Source: Streptomyces sp. NRRL S-337
GTDB taxonomy: Bacteria; Actinomycetota; Actinomycetes; Streptomycetales; Streptomycetaceae
Reading direction: 5' to 3'
DNA: 26,955 nt
NCBI RefSeq assembly: GCF_000720175.1
Contig: NZ_JOIX01000092.1
Location: forward strand, 1-26,955
Below, piece by piece: positions 15,457 through 22,819 of the stretch (its first letter is position 1; the number at the start of each line of letters is the position of its first letter). A program made the translations under genes and the position numbers. Below the pieces are notes generated by a model that did not search any database, was not told where the DNA came from, and saw only the letters and a program-made list of their open reading frames with translations.

Positions 15457-16299
15457 ATGGAAGACAGCAGCACCGACACCTATGACAGCGCCAAGCCCGA
15501 GCCGTCCGGCAGTCTGCGGACCTTCGGCGCCGTTTATCAAGGGTTCCGTGAAAACGCGGGATTCACGCAGGAGGCCCTGGCGCCGGCGATCCGGTACTCG
15601 GCGCACTACATCGGCTCCGTCGAGCAGGGCCGGCGCCTCCCGTCGAAGAAGTTCATCGACCGCTCGGAAGAGACGCTGAACGCGAACGGCGTGCTGCGGA
15701 AGGCAGCCAAGCGGCTGTCGAAGCAGCCGGGGTTGGCCCGCTGGTTCCGCGAGTGGGCGGAGCTGGAGAAGCAGGCGATCAGTCTGTATACGTACGAATG
15801 CCGGTTGGTTCCTGGGCTGTTACAGACGGAGGCTTACGCGCGGACGTTGTTCACGGAGCAGCTTCCGCATCAGGACGACGACCAGATCGACGTCCAATGG
15901 GCGGCACGGTCCGAGCGCCAACGCCTGCTGCGTGAACGTCCCAACACCGCGTTCCGGTTCATCCTCGAAGAGCATCTGTTCCTGCGCCGCACGGGCGGGA
16001 CGGAGGTCACCAGGCAGGTCATCGACCACATCCTCGAACTCTCCGAGCTCCGGAACGTGGGCATCCAGCTCATGCCGCTCGTACAAGAGAAGCATGTGGG
16101 GCTGGATGGGCCGATGCAGCTGCTGGAGACCCCGGACAACGAATGGTTCGGCTACTGCGAAGGGCAGCGCGGCGGGCTGTTCATCTCCGACCCGAAAGAG
16201 CTCAGCATCCTCCACATGCGGTATGCGAAACTTCTTTCGCAGGCTTTGACCCCCGACGACTCGCGGAGCCTGCTGAAGCAGATCCGAGGAGCGCTATGA
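15457..16299 (+). CDS. XRE-family regulator with DUF5753 domain
   Basis: 280 residues. The N-terminal helix-turn-helix (about 24-60) includes FRENAGFTQEALAPAIRYSAHYIGSVEQGRRLP. The rest is a DUF5753 domain (YECRLVPGLLQTEAYAR through NVGIQLMPLVQEKH). This is the WhiJ-like regulator type that in Streptomyces pairs with DUF397 proteins and influences development and antibiotic production. It overlaps the next DUF397 gene by 4 nt (ATGA), so they are translationally coupled. A TTA codon at 15820-15822 (L122) would make its translation depend on the bldA tRNA. A GGGAG site precedes the ATG. Confidence 0.9.
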   Translation: MEDSSTDTYDSAKPEPSGSLRTFGAVYQGFRENAGFTQEALAPAIRYSAHYIGSVEQGRRLPSKKFIDRSEETLNANGVLRKAAKRLSKQPGLARWFREWAELEKQAISLYTYECRLVPGLLQTEAYARTLFTEQLPHQDDDQIDVQWAARSERQRLLRERPNTAFRFILEEHLFLRRTGGTEVTRQVIDHILELSELRNVGIQLMPLVQEKHVGLDGPMQLLETPDNEWFGYCEGQRGGLFISDPKELSILHMRYAKLLSQALTPDDSRSLLKQIRGAL

Positions 16300-16550
16300 G
16301 CAGCAGCACCCCCGAACTGGCTTGGTTCAAAAGCAGCTACAGCGGTGGCGACGGCGACAGCTGCGTAGAGATCGCCCTCTCCTGGCACAAGTCCAGCTAC
16401 AGCGGCGACAGCTCCGGCGACTGCATAGAGATCGCCGCCTGCCCCACCACCGTCCACATCCGCGACTCCAAGGACAAGGACGGCCCCCAGCTCGCCGTCC
16501 CGGCCCACGCATGGGCGACGTTCGTGTCGTACGCGGCCGAGAAAGCCTGA
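16296..16550 (+). CDS. DUF397 protein with internal duplication, copy A
   Basis: 84 residues. A DUF397 protein: the conserved tail is VHIRDSKDKDGPQLAVP followed by AHAWATFVSYA. The front half carries the 20-residue DUF397 opening twice: LAWFKSSYSG with CVEIA (8-27), then LSWHKSSYSG with CIEIA (28-47). A usual family member has this opening once (about 60-65 residues total). It starts inside the stop codon of the XRE gene (ATGA) and follows its own GAGGAG site. The partner XRE protein likely binds it; DUF397 proteins have been proposed to modulate such regulators. Confidence 0.85.
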   Translation: MSSSTPELAWFKSSYSGGDGDSCVEIALSWHKSSYSGDSSGDCIEIAACPTTVHIRDSKDKDGPQLAVPAHAWATFVSYAAEKA

Positions 16551-16570
16551 CCACCGGACGGAGGAGCGCT

Positions 16571-16822
16571 ATGAGCAGCACTCCCGAACTGGCCTGGTTC
16601 AAGAGCAGCTACAGCGGCAGCTCGGGCGACGACTGCGTAGAAGTCGCCCTCTCCTGGCACAAGTCCAGCTACAGCAGCGGCAGTTCCGGCGACTGCGTAG
16701 AAATCGCCGCCTGCCCCACCACCGTCCACATCCGCGACTCCAAGGACAAGAGCGGCCCCCAGCTCAGCGTCCCGGCCCACGCCTGGGCGGCGTTCGTGTC
16801 GTACGCCGCCCAGGAGGGCTAG
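16571..16822 (+). CDS. DUF397 protein with internal duplication, copy B
   Basis: 83 residues, a close paralogue of copy A 20 nt upstream, with the same ribosome site and the same doubled opening (LAWFKSSYSG with CVEVA at 7-26, LSWHKSSYSS with CVEIA at 27-46) and the same VHIRDSKDKSGPQL tail. The shared internal duplication shows it arose before the gene was copied. Its TAG stop shares the tetranucleotide CTAG (16819-16822) with the stop of the opposite lacI gene. Confidence 0.85.
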   Translation: MSSTPELAWFKSSYSGSSGDDCVEVALSWHKSSYSSGSSGDCVEIAACPTTVHIRDSKDKSGPQLSVPAHAWAAFVSYAAQEG

Positions 16823-17883
16823 CAGTCACCCGGGGCCGGTCCCGTCGATCCCCGTACGACCAGTTCCGGCTGGAAGACGAACTCGGTGCGGCGGACGGCG
16901 TCCCGCTCGCCGCGGTCGCGGTCGTGGATCTCCTCGATCAGGGCGCCGACGGCCGCGGTCGCCATCGCGTGCACCGGCTGGCGGACCGTGGTCAGCGGCG
17001 GGTCGGTGAAAGCGATCAGCTGGGAGTCGTCGAAGCCGACGACGGAGAGGTCGCCGGGCACGCCCAGACCGCGGCGGCGGGCCGCCCGGACGGCCCCCAG
17101 GGCCATCAGGTCGCTGCCGCAGACGATGCCGGTGCAGCCCTGGTCGAGCAGGGTGGCGGCCGCCGCGTCGCCGCCCTCGACGCTGAACAGCGTGTGCTGG
17201 ACGCGCCGTTCGGCCTGCCCCCTCGACAGGCCGAACGACTCCCCCAGCGCCGCCACGAAACCCTCGGCCTTGCGGCGGGAGGGGACGTAGCGGACCGGGC
17301 CGACGGCGAGTCCGATGCGTTCGTGTCCCAGCTCGGCCAGGTGGCGCACCGCCATCCGGGCCGCCGCGCCGTCGTCGGGCGAGACGAACGGCGCGTCGAT
17401 CGCCGGGTGGTAGCCGTTGATGAGGACGTACGGGACGCCGCGGGCGGTCAGGCGGGCGTAGCGGGACGGGTCCGCGCGGGTGTCGGCGTGCAGGCCGGAG
17501 AGGAACACGATGCCGGTGACGCCGCGTTCCTCCAGTTGCTCGACCAGTTCGTCCTCGGTGGCGCCGCCCGGCATCTGGGTGCACAGGACCGGGGTGTAGC
17601 CGTGGCCGGCCAGCGCCTGCTCGATGATCTGCGCGAACGCCGGGAAGATCGGGTTGGTCAGCTCGGGGATGACCAGTCCGACCAGGCCCGCGCTGCGGCG
17701 CCGTAAGCGGACCGGCCGCTCGTGGCCCAGGACGTCCAGCGCGGCGAGCACCCGCTGCCGGGTGCCCGCCGCCACGCCTGCCCGGCCGTTCAGCACCCGG
17801 CTCACGGTCGCCTCGCTGACGTGCGCCTGCGCGGCGACGTCGGAGAGCCGGGGCGGGTGCTGCGGTGGACCGGTCAGGGTCAC
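16819..17883 (-). CDS. LacI-family regulator at the end of the mal operon
   Basis: 354 residues from a GTG at 17883 that overlaps the alpha-glucosidase stop in GTGA. The LacI helix-turn-helix is RLSDVAAQAHVSEATVSRVLNG (about 12-33), with the hinge after it, then the periplasmic-binding-like sugar-sensing domain (VGLVIPELTNPIFPAFAQIIEQAL, GIVFLSGLHADTRADPSRYA, LSVVGFDDSQLIAFTDPPLT). It is closely similar along its length to the regulator at 24492-25541, which looks like MalR. Being last in the operon it would be made with the transport genes and could give feedback on them or on the neighbouring alpha-glucosidase. The sugar effector is unknown but maltose-related by context. Confidence 0.88.
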   Translation of the reverse strand: MTLTGPPQHPPRLSDVAAQAHVSEATVSRVLNGRAGVAAGTRQRVLAALDVLGHERPVRLRRRSAGLVGLVIPELTNPIFPAFAQIIEQALAGHGYTPVLCTQMPGGATEDELVEQLEERGVTGIVFLSGLHADTRADPSRYARLTARGVPYVLINGYHPAIDAPFVSPDDGAAARMAVRHLAELGHERIGLAVGPVRYVPSRRKAEGFVAALGESFGLSRGQAERRVQHTLFSVEGGDAAAATLLDQGCTGIVCGSDLMALGAVRAARRRGLGVPGDLSVVGFDDSQLIAFTDPPLTTVRQPVHAMATAAVGALIEEIHDRDRGERDAVRRTEFVFQPELVVRGSTGPAPGDC

Positions 17884-19502
17884 TCGGCCCACCAGACGGT
17901 GGTGTCGGCGGGCAGTGAGACGTTGTCCGATCCGGTGGCGTCGTCCGGTCCGGTGGCGGCGAGCGGGCCGGACGCGAGCAGGACCCTGCCGTACGCGGGG
18001 GTGGTGACCGGTTCCTCCGTCGTGTTGGCCGTGCAGACCAGGCCGCCGGGGCGGCGGAAGGCCAGGACGCCGGCGGGGGCGTCGAGCCATTCGACGGTGT
18101 CCCCGGCGCCGAGACCGGGGTGGGTGCGCCGCAGGGAGAGCGCGGTGCGGTAGAGCTCCAGGGTGGAGGACGGGTCGCCGGTCTGCGCCTCTACGGTCAG
18201 CGGGGCCCAGTCGGCGGGCTGCGGCAGCCAGCTGCCACCGGCCCCGAAGCCGTACGGGGGTGCGTCGCCGCTCCACGGGAGCGGCACCCGGCAGCCGTCG
18301 CGCAGCCCGTCCTGGCCGCTGTTGCGGAAGAAGGAGGGGTCCTGGCGGACCTCGTCGGGCAGGTCGGTGACCTCGGGCAGGCCCAGTTCCTCGCCCTGGT
18401 AGACGTACGCGGAGCCGGGCAGGGCCAGCATCAGCAGGCTGGCGGCACGGGCCCGGGCCGGGCCGCCGCCGAGCCGGGTGCGGTGGCGCACCACGTCGTG
18501 GTTGGACAGTACCCAGGTCGTCGGGGCGCCGACCGGGCGCATCGCGTCCAGCGAGGAGTCGATCGCCTCGCGCAGCGCGTCCGCGTCCCAACCGGTGTTC
18601 AGGTAGTGGAAGTTGAACGCCTGGTGGAGCTCGTCGGGGCGGAGGTAGAGCGCGGTGCGTTCGGCGGTGGGGGTCCACGCCTCGGCGACCGCGATCCGCT
18701 CGCCGGGGTACTCGTCGAGGACGGTGCGCCACGAGCGGTAGACGGCGTGCACACCGTCCTGGTCGAAGAACGGCAGGGCCTGGTTGCCGAGGAGGGTGAG
18801 CTGCTCGGCGTGGCCCATGTCGGGCAGGCCGGGGGCCTTGACCAGGCCGTGTGCGACGTCGACCCGGAAGCCGTCCACGCCCAGGTCCAGCCAGAAGCGC
18901 AGGATGGAGCGGAACTCGTCCTGGACGGCGGGGTGGTCCCAGTTGAAGTCGGGCTGTTCGGGGGCGAAGAGGTGGAGGTACCACTCGCCGTCGGCGACCC
19001 GGGTCCAGGCGGGGCCGCCGAAGAGGGACTCCCAGTCGTTGGGCGGCAGTTCACCGTTCTCGCCGCGGCCCTTGCGGAAGTGGAAGCGGTCCCGGGCCGT
19101 GGAGCCGGGGCCCTCGGCCAGCGCGCGGCGGAACCACACGTGCTGGTCGGAGCAGTGGTTGGGGACGATGTCGACGATGATCCGCAGGCCGAGGTCATGG
19201 GCGTCGCGGATGACCGCCTCGGCGTCGGCGAGGGTGCCGAACATCGGGTCGATGGCGCGGTAGTCGGCGACGTCGTAACCGGCGTCGGCCTGCGGCGAGG
19301 CGTAGAACGGGCTGAGCCAGACGGCGTCCACGCCCAGGTCCCGCAGATACGGCAGGCGAGCGCGGATGCCCGCCAGGTCGCCCATGCCGTCACCGTTGCC
19401 GTCGGCGAAACTGCGCGGGTAGACCTGGTAGATCACCGCGTCCCGCCACCAGTCGGTGGCAGGGGTGGCCTGCTCAGGGGCGGCGTTGTGCTGGAGGGTC
19501 AT
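17880..19502 (-). CDS. aglA: Cytoplasmic GH13 alpha-glucosidase, operon copy
   Basis: 540 residues, no signal peptide. Hydrolyses alpha-1,4-glucosidic bonds of imported maltose and maltodextrins to glucose. GH13 motifs: DIVPNHCSD (111-119), GFRVDVAHG with nucleophile D215, AVAEAW with acid/base E274, and VLSNHD with D336. It starts 1 nt after the malG stop, with a GGGATGAG ribosome site inside the end of malG, and ends in a GTGA overlap with lacI. It is closely similar to the alpha-glucosidase at 22820-24442, from which it differs by a longer loop after the NHCSD motif (RALAEGPGSTARDR) and by lacking a short insert near FFRNSGQDG. The symbol is by analogy with the Streptomyces maltose cluster. 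Confidence 0.92.
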   Translation of the reverse strand: MTLQHNAAPEQATPATDWWRDAVIYQVYPRSFADGNGDGMGDLAGIRARLPYLRDLGVDAVWLSPFYASPQADAGYDVADYRAIDPMFGTLADAEAVIRDAHDLGLRIIVDIVPNHCSDQHVWFRRALAEGPGSTARDRFHFRKGRGENGELPPNDWESLFGGPAWTRVADGEWYLHLFAPEQPDFNWDHPAVQDEFRSILRFWLDLGVDGFRVDVAHGLVKAPGLPDMGHAEQLTLLGNQALPFFDQDGVHAVYRSWRTVLDEYPGERIAVAEAWTPTAERTALYLRPDELHQAFNFHYLNTGWDADALREAIDSSLDAMRPVGAPTTWVLSNHDVVRHRTRLGGGPARARAASLLMLALPGSAYVYQGEELGLPEVTDLPDEVRQDPSFFRNSGQDGLRDGCRVPLPWSGDAPPYGFGAGGSWLPQPADWAPLTVEAQTGDPSSTLELYRTALSLRRTHPGLGAGDTVEWLDAPAGVLAFRRPGGLVCTANTTEEPVTTPAYGRVLLASGPLAATGPDDATGSDNVSLPADTTVWWAE

Positions 19503-19503
19503 C

Positions 19504-20364
19504 TCATCCCTTGGTGGTGCCGGCCGTGAGGCCGGCGACGAGGTGGCGTTGGGCGAAGGCGAAGACGAGTGCGGCCGGAACGGCGATGATCACGGCGGCG
19601 GCGGTCATCGAACCCCAGTCGTTGGTGTACTGGTTGACGAAGGTCTGCAGCCCGCCGGCGAGGGTGAGGTTCTCCTCGCCGGTCATGAAGGCGGAGGCGT
19701 AGGCGACCTCGGCCCAGGCGGTGACGAAGGTGTAGAAGCCGGTGACGGCGAGGCCGGGGCGGGCCAGCGGCAGGACGAGCCGCCAGAAGGTGCCGAAGGG
19801 GTTGAGGCCGTCGACCCGGCCGGATTCGTCGATCTCCACCGGGATGGTGTCGAAGAAGCCCTTCATCATCCAGGCGCAGAACGGGACGGCGATGGTGAGG
19901 TAGGTGATGACCAGGCCCGCGGGCTGGTTCAGCAGGCCCAGGGTCGCCATGAGGTTGTAGAGCGGCACGATGAGCACCGCGACCGGGAACATCTGGGTGA
20001 TCAGCAGCAGCCACATCAGCGGGCGCATGCCGGGGAAGCGGAAGCGGCTGACGGCGTAGCCGGTGGTGGCGGCGATGAAGACACCGAGGACGGTGGTCAG
20101 CCCGACGATCACCACGGAGTTCTTGAACCAGGTCAGGAACTCGGTGTCGGCCAGTACATGGGTGTAGTTGGCGAGCGTGAAGTGGCTGACGACGCTGGTG
20201 GAGAAGGCGTCGTTCTTCGGTTTGAAGGACGTCACCAGCAGCCAGAGGGGCGGGAAGACGGCGATCACGGCGGCGAGGGCCAGACCGGTGTGCAGTCCGG
20301 CGGACGCCAGGCGGGAGCGCTCGTTCCGTCGGTTGCGCGGTGTGCGGGTCATTGCGGTGGTCAC
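19504..20364 (-). CDS. malG: Maltose/maltodextrin ABC permease MalG
   Basis: 286 residues from a GTG at 20364 whose first bases overlap the malF stop (GTGA), with GGGAGAGG just upstream; a later ATG at 20352 lies too far from that site. A six-helix inner-membrane permease with the EAA-type loop (DESGRVDGLNPFGTFWRLVLPLARPG) that contacts the ATPase. The TM segments include LALAAVIAVFPPLWLLVTSF and MWLLLITQMFPVAVLIVPLY. It forms the channel with MalF. No malK-like ATPase gene is in the window; in Streptomyces the shared ATPase MsiK energises such transporters. Confidence 0.93.
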   Translation of the reverse strand: MTTAMTRTPRNRRNERSRLASAGLHTGLALAAVIAVFPPLWLLVTSFKPKNDAFSTSVVSHFTLANYTHVLADTEFLTWFKNSVVIVGLTTVLGVFIAATTGYAVSRFRFPGMRPLMWLLLITQMFPVAVLIVPLYNLMATLGLLNQPAGLVITYLTIAVPFCAWMMKGFFDTIPVEIDESGRVDGLNPFGTFWRLVLPLARPGLAVTGFYTFVTAWAEVAYASAFMTGEENLTLAGGLQTFVNQYTNDWGSMTAAAVIIAVPAALVFAFAQRHLVAGLTAGTTKG

Positions 20365-21296
20365 CACACCTCTCCCTGCTTGCGCAGCGCCCGGCGGTAG
20401 ACGACCGCGACGGCGGAGAGCAGCAGCAGGATCAGGACGCCCCAGGCCGCGGACTCGGAGAAGTTGCGCGGGCTGTCGACGAAGGAGAGCCGGTAGGCGT
20501 AGGTCACCAGGATCTCGGTGGCGTCGCCGGGGCCGCCCCGGGTCAGCAGGAAGATCACCGGGAACATGTTGAAGGTCCAGATGGTGGAGAGCAGGATCAC
20601 GGTGCTGCTGACGGCGCGCAGTCCGGGGACGGTGATGTGCCGGAACCGCTGCCAGGCGTTGGCGCCGTCCATCTCCGCGGCCTCGTAGAGCTCGGCGGGG
20701 ATGGAGGTCAGGCCGCCGAGCAGGGCGACGAGCATGAAGGGCACGCCGAGCCAGACGTTGACGGCGATGACCGAGATCTTGGCCCAGGTGGGGTCGTTGA
20801 GCCAGGGCACCGCGTCGATGCCGCCGCCGGCCAGCAGCTTGTTGAGGATGCCGCTCTTCTCGTTGTAGAGCATCCGCCAGGTGAAGACGGAGATGAACGC
20901 GGGGATGGCCCAGGGCAGGATCAGCGCGAGCCGGTAGAAGGTGCGGCCGCGCAGCTTCCGGTTGAGCATGGTGGCCAGTGCCAGGCCGAGGAGGAAGGTG
21001 AAGCCGACGCAGGCGACGGTCCACAGGACGGTCCAGCCGAGGCGGTCCCAGAAGACGCCGTCGGAGAGCACCGCCTTGTAGTTGTCCAGGCCGGTGAACT
21101 TGTAGGTGGCGGGGATGTGGTTGACGCCGATGTTGCGCTCGACGTTGGCCTCGTTGGCGTCGGTGAGCGAGAGGAAGACGCCGCGGACCAGCGGGTAGCC
21201 GATGATCACCCCGATGACGAGCACGACCGGGGCGACCATCGTCCATGCGTACCAGTGGGTGCCGAAGGCCCGGCGCACCCGTACAGCAACGGTCAC
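20361..21296 (-). CDS. malF: Maltose/maltodextrin ABC permease MalF
   Basis: 311 residues from a GTG at 21296 that overlaps the malE stop in GTGA. A binding-protein-dependent permease of about six TM helices (first WTMVAPVVLVIGVIIGYPLV) with the EAA motif EAAEMDGANAWQRFRHITVPG at about 220-240. A large periplasmic loop like that of E. coli MalF is absent, as is usual in Gram-positives. It pairs with MalG and receives sugar from the lipoprotein MalE. Confidence 0.93.
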   Translation of the reverse strand: MTVAVRVRRAFGTHWYAWTMVAPVVLVIGVIIGYPLVRGVFLSLTDANEANVERNIGVNHIPATYKFTGLDNYKAVLSDGVFWDRLGWTVLWTVACVGFTFLLGLALATMLNRKLRGRTFYRLALILPWAIPAFISVFTWRMLYNEKSGILNKLLAGGGIDAVPWLNDPTWAKISVIAVNVWLGVPFMLVALLGGLTSIPAELYEAAEMDGANAWQRFRHITVPGLRAVSSTVILLSTIWTFNMFPVIFLLTRGGPGDATEILVTYAYRLSFVDSPRNFSESAAWGVLILLLLSAVAVVYRRALRKQGEVW

Positions 21297-22570
21297 TTGT
21301 AGTCCTTGAGCAGCTTCCGGTAGGCGTCGCCGGTCGCCTTGGCGGCCTGCTCGGGCGTGGCTGCGCCGGTGAGCACCTTGTTCATCTGGACCTTGATGGG
21401 CTCGAAGAGGGAGTTGCCCTCGGCGATCCAGGGGCGCTGGACGGCACCGTCGACGGCGGGCTTGAAGAACGTGACCATCTCGTTCTTCTTGACGGCCGGG
21501 ACGTCGTACACGGACTTGCGGGTGGGCAGCAGGCTGAGCTGCTCGGTGGTCTGCTGCTGGACCTTGGCGGAGCTCATGTACTTGACGAAGGCGTAGGCGG
21601 CGCGGAGGTTCTTGCTGCCGGCGTAGACGGAGAGGTTCCAGCCGCCCTGCGGGGAGCCCTGGGCGGCGCTGCCGGCGGGGACGGGGGCGACGCCGAGGTT
21701 CTCCTTGTCCTTGAAGGCCTTGCCGGCGCGGGCCGCTTCGATGTCCCAGGGGCCGTCGATCGCCATCGCGACGGTGCCGTCCTTGAGGGCCTTGAGCTGG
21801 TTCTCCTGGCCGTCGGTGGCGTCGGTGACGGCGGCCTTGGAGTCGACCAGGTCCTTGAGGGTCTTGAACGCCTTGACGCCGGCGCCGTCGTCGATCTGGA
21901 TGATCTTGTCGCGGGCGTCGACCATGTTGCCGCCCTCGCCGTAGAGGTAGGGCAGGAACCAGTAGGGGTCGTCACCGCGCAGGTAGAGGGCGGTGGCGCC
22001 GGTCTTGGCCTTGATCTTCTTGGCGGCGGTGGCCAGGTCGGCGAAGGACTTGGGGACCTCGACGCCGGCGTCCTTGAGGAGCTTCTTGTTGTAGAAGAGG
22101 CCCAGGGTGTCGATGACCTGGGGTGCGGCGTAGGTCTTGCCCTTGAACTTGGTGGAGCCGACGGCCTGCGGGAGGTAGTCGTCGGTCTTGTCGAGGGCGG
22201 GGGTGCCGTCGAGCGGGGCGAGGTAGCCGAGGTTGGCGAAGTCGGCGGTCCAGGCGACCTCGGTGCGCATCACGTCCGGGGCGCCGGAGTTGCCGCCGGC
22301 GGCGTTCTTGAACTTGGCGTTGGCGTCGCCGAAGGGGACGTTCACATAGTTGACGTGGACCTTGGGGTGTTCCTTCTGGAAACCCTCGGCAAGCTTGCGG
22401 TAGGTCGCTTTCTCGGTGTCGTTGGAGGTGTCCCAGTAGGTAACGGTTCCCGACAGTTCGCCGCCGCTGTCCGTGTTTCCTCCGCCGTCACCCCCGCCGC
22501 ACGCCGTCGCCGCCAGTGCCAGGCCCGCTACCAGCGCGGTGGCTATCGCGCCCCGTATGCCACGCCGCAT
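21293..22570 (-). CDS. malE: Maltose/maltodextrin-binding lipoprotein MalE
   Basis: 425 residues. A lipoprotein signal with C24 as the lipidated residue (AATAC before a Gly-rich linker) anchors it outside the membrane. The mature protein is a group 1 extracellular solute-binding protein: GTVTYWDTSND, then a hinge and sugar-binding lobes including TAMAIDGPWDIEAAR-like elements (AMAIDGPW) and GGWNLSVYAGSKN. AAGGAG lies 5 nt before the ATG. It is first in the minus-strand operon malE-malF-malG-aglA-lacI, all with overlaps or 1-nt gaps, so it should be the most expressed. Its promoter lies in the divergent spacer with a MalR-like operator. Confidence 0.93.
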   Translation of the reverse strand: MRRGIRGAIATALVAGLALAATACGGGDGGGNTDSGGELSGTVTYWDTSNDTEKATYRKLAEGFQKEHPKVHVNYVNVPFGDANAKFKNAAGGNSGAPDVMRTEVAWTADFANLGYLAPLDGTPALDKTDDYLPQAVGSTKFKGKTYAAPQVIDTLGLFYNKKLLKDAGVEVPKSFADLATAAKKIKAKTGATALYLRGDDPYWFLPYLYGEGGNMVDARDKIIQIDDGAGVKAFKTLKDLVDSKAAVTDATDGQENQLKALKDGTVAMAIDGPWDIEAARAGKAFKDKENLGVAPVPAGSAAQGSPQGGWNLSVYAGSKNLRAAYAFVKYMSSAKVQQQTTEQLSLLPTRKSVYDVPAVKKNEMVTFFKPAVDGAVQRPWIAEGNSLFEPIKVQMNKVLTGAATPEQAAKATGDAYRKLLKDYK

Positions 22571-22819
22571 GTGAACTCCTTAGGGAAATGCCTCAGATGG
22601 CGGTCAGGAACGTAACAGCGCTGCAAACAAACCGAAAGACCTTGCGGCAAATTGCTGCAAGACTTGTGGAAGGGATTGCAACGGGATGTCCGGAAAGAGA
22701 CCCTGGAGGGGCCTGCGGCACCGTCACCCGGCGACCGCCCGAGCGTTGACTCCGTGAAGGCAGACCCCCTGCCTCGCGGCCCCGCCTCTCATGACTCTTG
22801 ACCTCGACAGGGACGGCAG
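22571..22819. promoter_or_regulatory. Divergent malE / alpha-glucosidase control region
   Basis: 249 bp between divergent starts. It holds the 21-bp operator-like palindrome listed separately and extra GCAA-type half-sites at 22622 (CTGCAAAC) and 22675 (ATTGCAAC). The right half (22690-22819) shows a TTGACT at 22746 without a fitting -10. Promoters for either side could not be placed with confidence. Confidence 0.5.
22641..22661. promoter_or_regulatory. MalR-type operator palindrome
   Basis: A 21-bp near-perfect palindrome: CTTGCGGCAA, a central A, then TTGCTGCAAG. Each half has CTTGC outermost on the left and GCAAG on the right, with GCAA/TTGC inside. It resembles LacI-family operators described for Streptomyces mal genes and lies 70 bp from the malE start and 158 bp from the alpha-glucosidase start. 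It is the best single operator in the window. Confidence 0.7.

Larger units (their letters stand above)
16286..16822 (+). repeat. Tandem gene duplication of the DUF397 unit
   Basis: Two adjacent copies, 16286-16550 and 16561-16822, begin with the identical ribosome-site stretch GAGGAGCGCT and stay closely similar to their stops. Within each copy a further 60-bp unit is repeated (16317-16376 with 16377-16436, and 16589-16648 with 16649-16708). Confidence 0.85.

Noticed and set aside
16286..16822. Insertion sequence or phage remnant as source of the DUF397 repeat
   Set aside because: No transposase, integrase or terminal repeats are visible; simple tandem duplication explains it.
16819..18984. 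721-residue fused reading frame ending in the LacI domain
   Set aside because: The upstream part is an off-frame reading of the alpha-glucosidase. The GTG at 17883 in a GTGA overlap is a much better start.
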